34,477 nucleotides of DNA. Origin: Ruminococcus sp. (GTDB lineage Bacteria; Bacillota; Clostridia; Oscillospirales; Ruminococcaceae). Location of the stretch: the NCBI GenBank assembly GCA_017441505.1, contig JAFRXL010000010.1, positions 1 through 34,477 on the forward strand, read 5' to 3'. The notes beneath the pieces were generated by a model that was given only the letters and a program-made list of their open reading frames with translations, did not search any database and was not told the origin of the DNA. Made by a program: the position numbers and the translations under genes. Of this stretch, positions 33,529-34,477 are shown one piece after another; within the stretch, counting starts at the first letter, position 1, and the number at the start of each line of letters is the position of its first letter.

Positions 33529-33557
33529 ATTTTAACATATTACACAGAAAAAGTCAA
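33529..33557 (-). promoter_or_regulatory. Promoter of the GH10 xylanase gene
   Basis: On the minus strand: TTGACT (33552-33557), a 17-base spacer and TAAAAT (33529-33534), with TGT before the -10 (extended -10). The leader is only about 25 bases, unlike the structured GH74 leader. Confidence 0.78.
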
Positions 33558-33611
33558 TGCAGACAGTATAAATATCGCAAAAATTGGCAAGAAGTATAAC
33601 AACAGAGCAAG

Positions 33612-33645
33612 AAAAAAGAGCAGTTCCCCCGAAAGAGAACTGCTC
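33612..33645 (-). terminator. Rho-independent terminator after right-edge dockerin gene
   Basis: On the minus strand GAGCAGTTC (33637-33645) pairs with GAACTGCTC (33618-33626), followed by TTTTTTC. Confidence 0.9.
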
Positions 33646-33666
33646 CGAAACTTATTCAGTTATCTA

Positions 33667-34477
33667 TTAGTTGTATGCAGGAAGAACTGTGATAGAGTGA
33701 ATGAGGTACTTCTGGATAGTAAGAGCGTCCTTATTTGTAAGGTCAGTACCCGGGATATAGCAGTCACCGTTCTTGCGTCCCTGAGCTGTGATATGTGTAG
33801 GCTCAGTACCGTCTTCGCCGAAGAGGTCTCCATTTGCGAGAACCTGCATAACGAGAACAGCGTCGTTCATCTGAACTTTACCATTGCAGTTAGCATCGCC
33901 GTATACAGGATCATCATAGGAGGATACCTCTATATCAGCGGAATCTACCTTATAATTCTGAGGATTATAAATAATAATACCTGAAATAGTGTCACCCTGT
34001 TCGATCTGTGGGAGTGTTACGCCTGAAATATCGAATACATGTGGGAAACCGCTTAATAATAACTCTCTTCCAGGAGTATAAACCATAACAGTATCACCAC
34101 CTGCACGATATGGTAATCTGCCGCTTGTTGTAGTAGTTACATTTGATGTTGTACGAGTAGTAGTTGTTGTCTGTCTTGTAGTTGTAGTTACCTTTGGAGT
34201 TGTTGATGAACCGTCAGTGTAAACCTTGATAGAATCAACGTTGAAGTCCTGACAATCGATCCACCATGTACCGAACTTGATCTCTCCGCCGTAGTTATAC
34301 TGGATGATGTCAGCAATATCGGAAGGAACTTCCCATGTAACAGTACCCTTGTTGCCGGAGAATGTCTCCTGCATATCCTTGCTCATTGCCCAGTACTCGT
34401 TAGAAGCATCGCTTGTGGAAGTACCGAAAGCACCCTGCCACTTACCGAGAGAACCGTTGTTGGAAGAGATGCTTACC
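33667..34477 (-). CDS. Dockerin protein with CBM-like module, 5' end outside window
   Basis: The frame is open to the right edge, so the Met at 34386 is internal, and 269 C-terminal residues are visible. From the edge inward: a beta-rich module (GKWQGAFGTSTSD, ASNEYWAMSKDM, IIQYNYGGEIKFGTWWIDC, VDSIKVYTDG) resembling CBM modules of ruminococcal cellulases, with aromatic residues suited to sugar binding. Then a Thr-rich linker (VTTTTRQTTTTTRTT), a short ~65-residue second module (GGDTVMVYTPGRELLLSG, VDSADIEVSSYD), and a long-insert dockerin with loops DANCNGKVQMND and GDCYIPGTDLTNKD. I cannot assign the CBM family. A catalytic domain is probably encoded beyond the window. The stop is followed by a terminator, and the xylanase gene next to it has its own promoter. 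Confidence 0.85.
   Translation of the reverse strand, partial: VSISSNNGSLGKWQGAFGTSTSDASNEYWAMSKDMQETFSGNKGTVTWEVPSDIADIIQYNYGGEIKFGTWWIDCQDFNVDSIKVYTDGSSTTPKVTTTTRQTTTTTRTTSNVTTTTSGRLPYRAGGDTVMVYTPGRELLLSGFPHVFDISGVTLPQIEQGDTISGIIIYNPQNYKVDSADIEVSSYDDPVYGDANCNGKVQMNDAVLVMQVLANGDLFGEDGTEPTHITAQGRKNGDCYIPGTDLTNKDALTIQKYLIHSITVLPAYN

Noticed and set aside
31532-33538. Recent duplication of the dockerin between the GH74 and GH10 genes
   Set aside because: The proteins are very similar but the codons differ at many synonymous sites, so the similarity reflects conserved function, not a recent copy.

Overview
The window looks like a chromosomal segment of a plant-fibre-degrading Ruminococcus (Firmicutes, Oscillospiraceae), close to R. 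albus, R. flavefaciens or R. champanellensis. The evidence is a cellobiose/cellodextrin phosphorylase beside five proteins carrying dockerin modules, including a GH74 xyloglucanase and a GH10 xylanase, plus Gram-positive LPXTG surface proteins, sortases and strong AGGAGG ribosome binding sites. The genus is an inference; no rRNA or other decisive marker is present.

Layout. (1) 1-5.6 kb, plus strand: the 3' part of a GH94 phosphorylase, a small lipoprotein, and a secreted GH74 enzyme with a C-terminal dockerin and its own consensus promoter and hairpin leader. (2) 5.6-7.8 kb: an XRE-family regulator divergent from an AT-rich gene for a secreted papain/C39-like peptidase with three Ig-like repeats and a compact dockerin. 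The shared intergenic region carries five helically phased CTATAG-type boxes overlapping a perfect sigma-A promoter. (3) 7.8-23.6 kb, minus strand: one apparent 16-kb pilus operon. In transcription order it encodes a 76-aa coiled-coil protein, signal peptidase I, a 3024-aa LPETG adhesin (probable tip), the major pilin (LPTTG), a class C sortase, a minor/base pilin (IPQTG), a second sortase, and a lipoprotein with a duplicated domain. It has a recognisable promoter at one end and a strong bidirectional terminator at the other. (4) 23.9-27.2 kb, minus: a leaderless DUF11-type repeat protein and an ECF sigma factor / membrane anti-sigma pair with a large extracellular sensor region. (5) 27.3-29.1 kb, minus: a secreted leucine-rich-repeat + transglutaminase-like + truncated-dockerin protein with an inverted repeat around its promoter. 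(6) 29.2-31.4 kb: prolyl-tRNA synthetase (plus) and a small alpha/beta hydrolase (minus). (7) 31.5 kb to the end, minus: CBM22-GH10-dockerin xylanase, then the 3' part of another CBM-like/dockerin protein running off the right edge.

How it fits together. The GH74 and GH10 enzymes would cut xyloglucan and xylan outside the cell on a cohesin-bearing scaffold, and the GH94 enzyme would phosphorolyse imported cello-oligosaccharides. The pilus locus encodes its own signal peptidase, polymerising sortase and probable anchoring sortase, and could provide attachment to fibre or host surfaces (inference). The sigma/anti-sigma pair resembles in layout the RsgI-type carbohydrate sensors of cellulolytic clostridia. 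Two dockerin classes are visible: a long-insert class on the glycanases and a compact class on the peptidase and transglutaminase proteins, which suggests two docking destinations.

The most unusual item is the giant adhesin. Two of its CnaB isopeptide domains appear to be split by inserted domains, in one case putting the predicted bond-forming Lys and Asn 668 residues apart.
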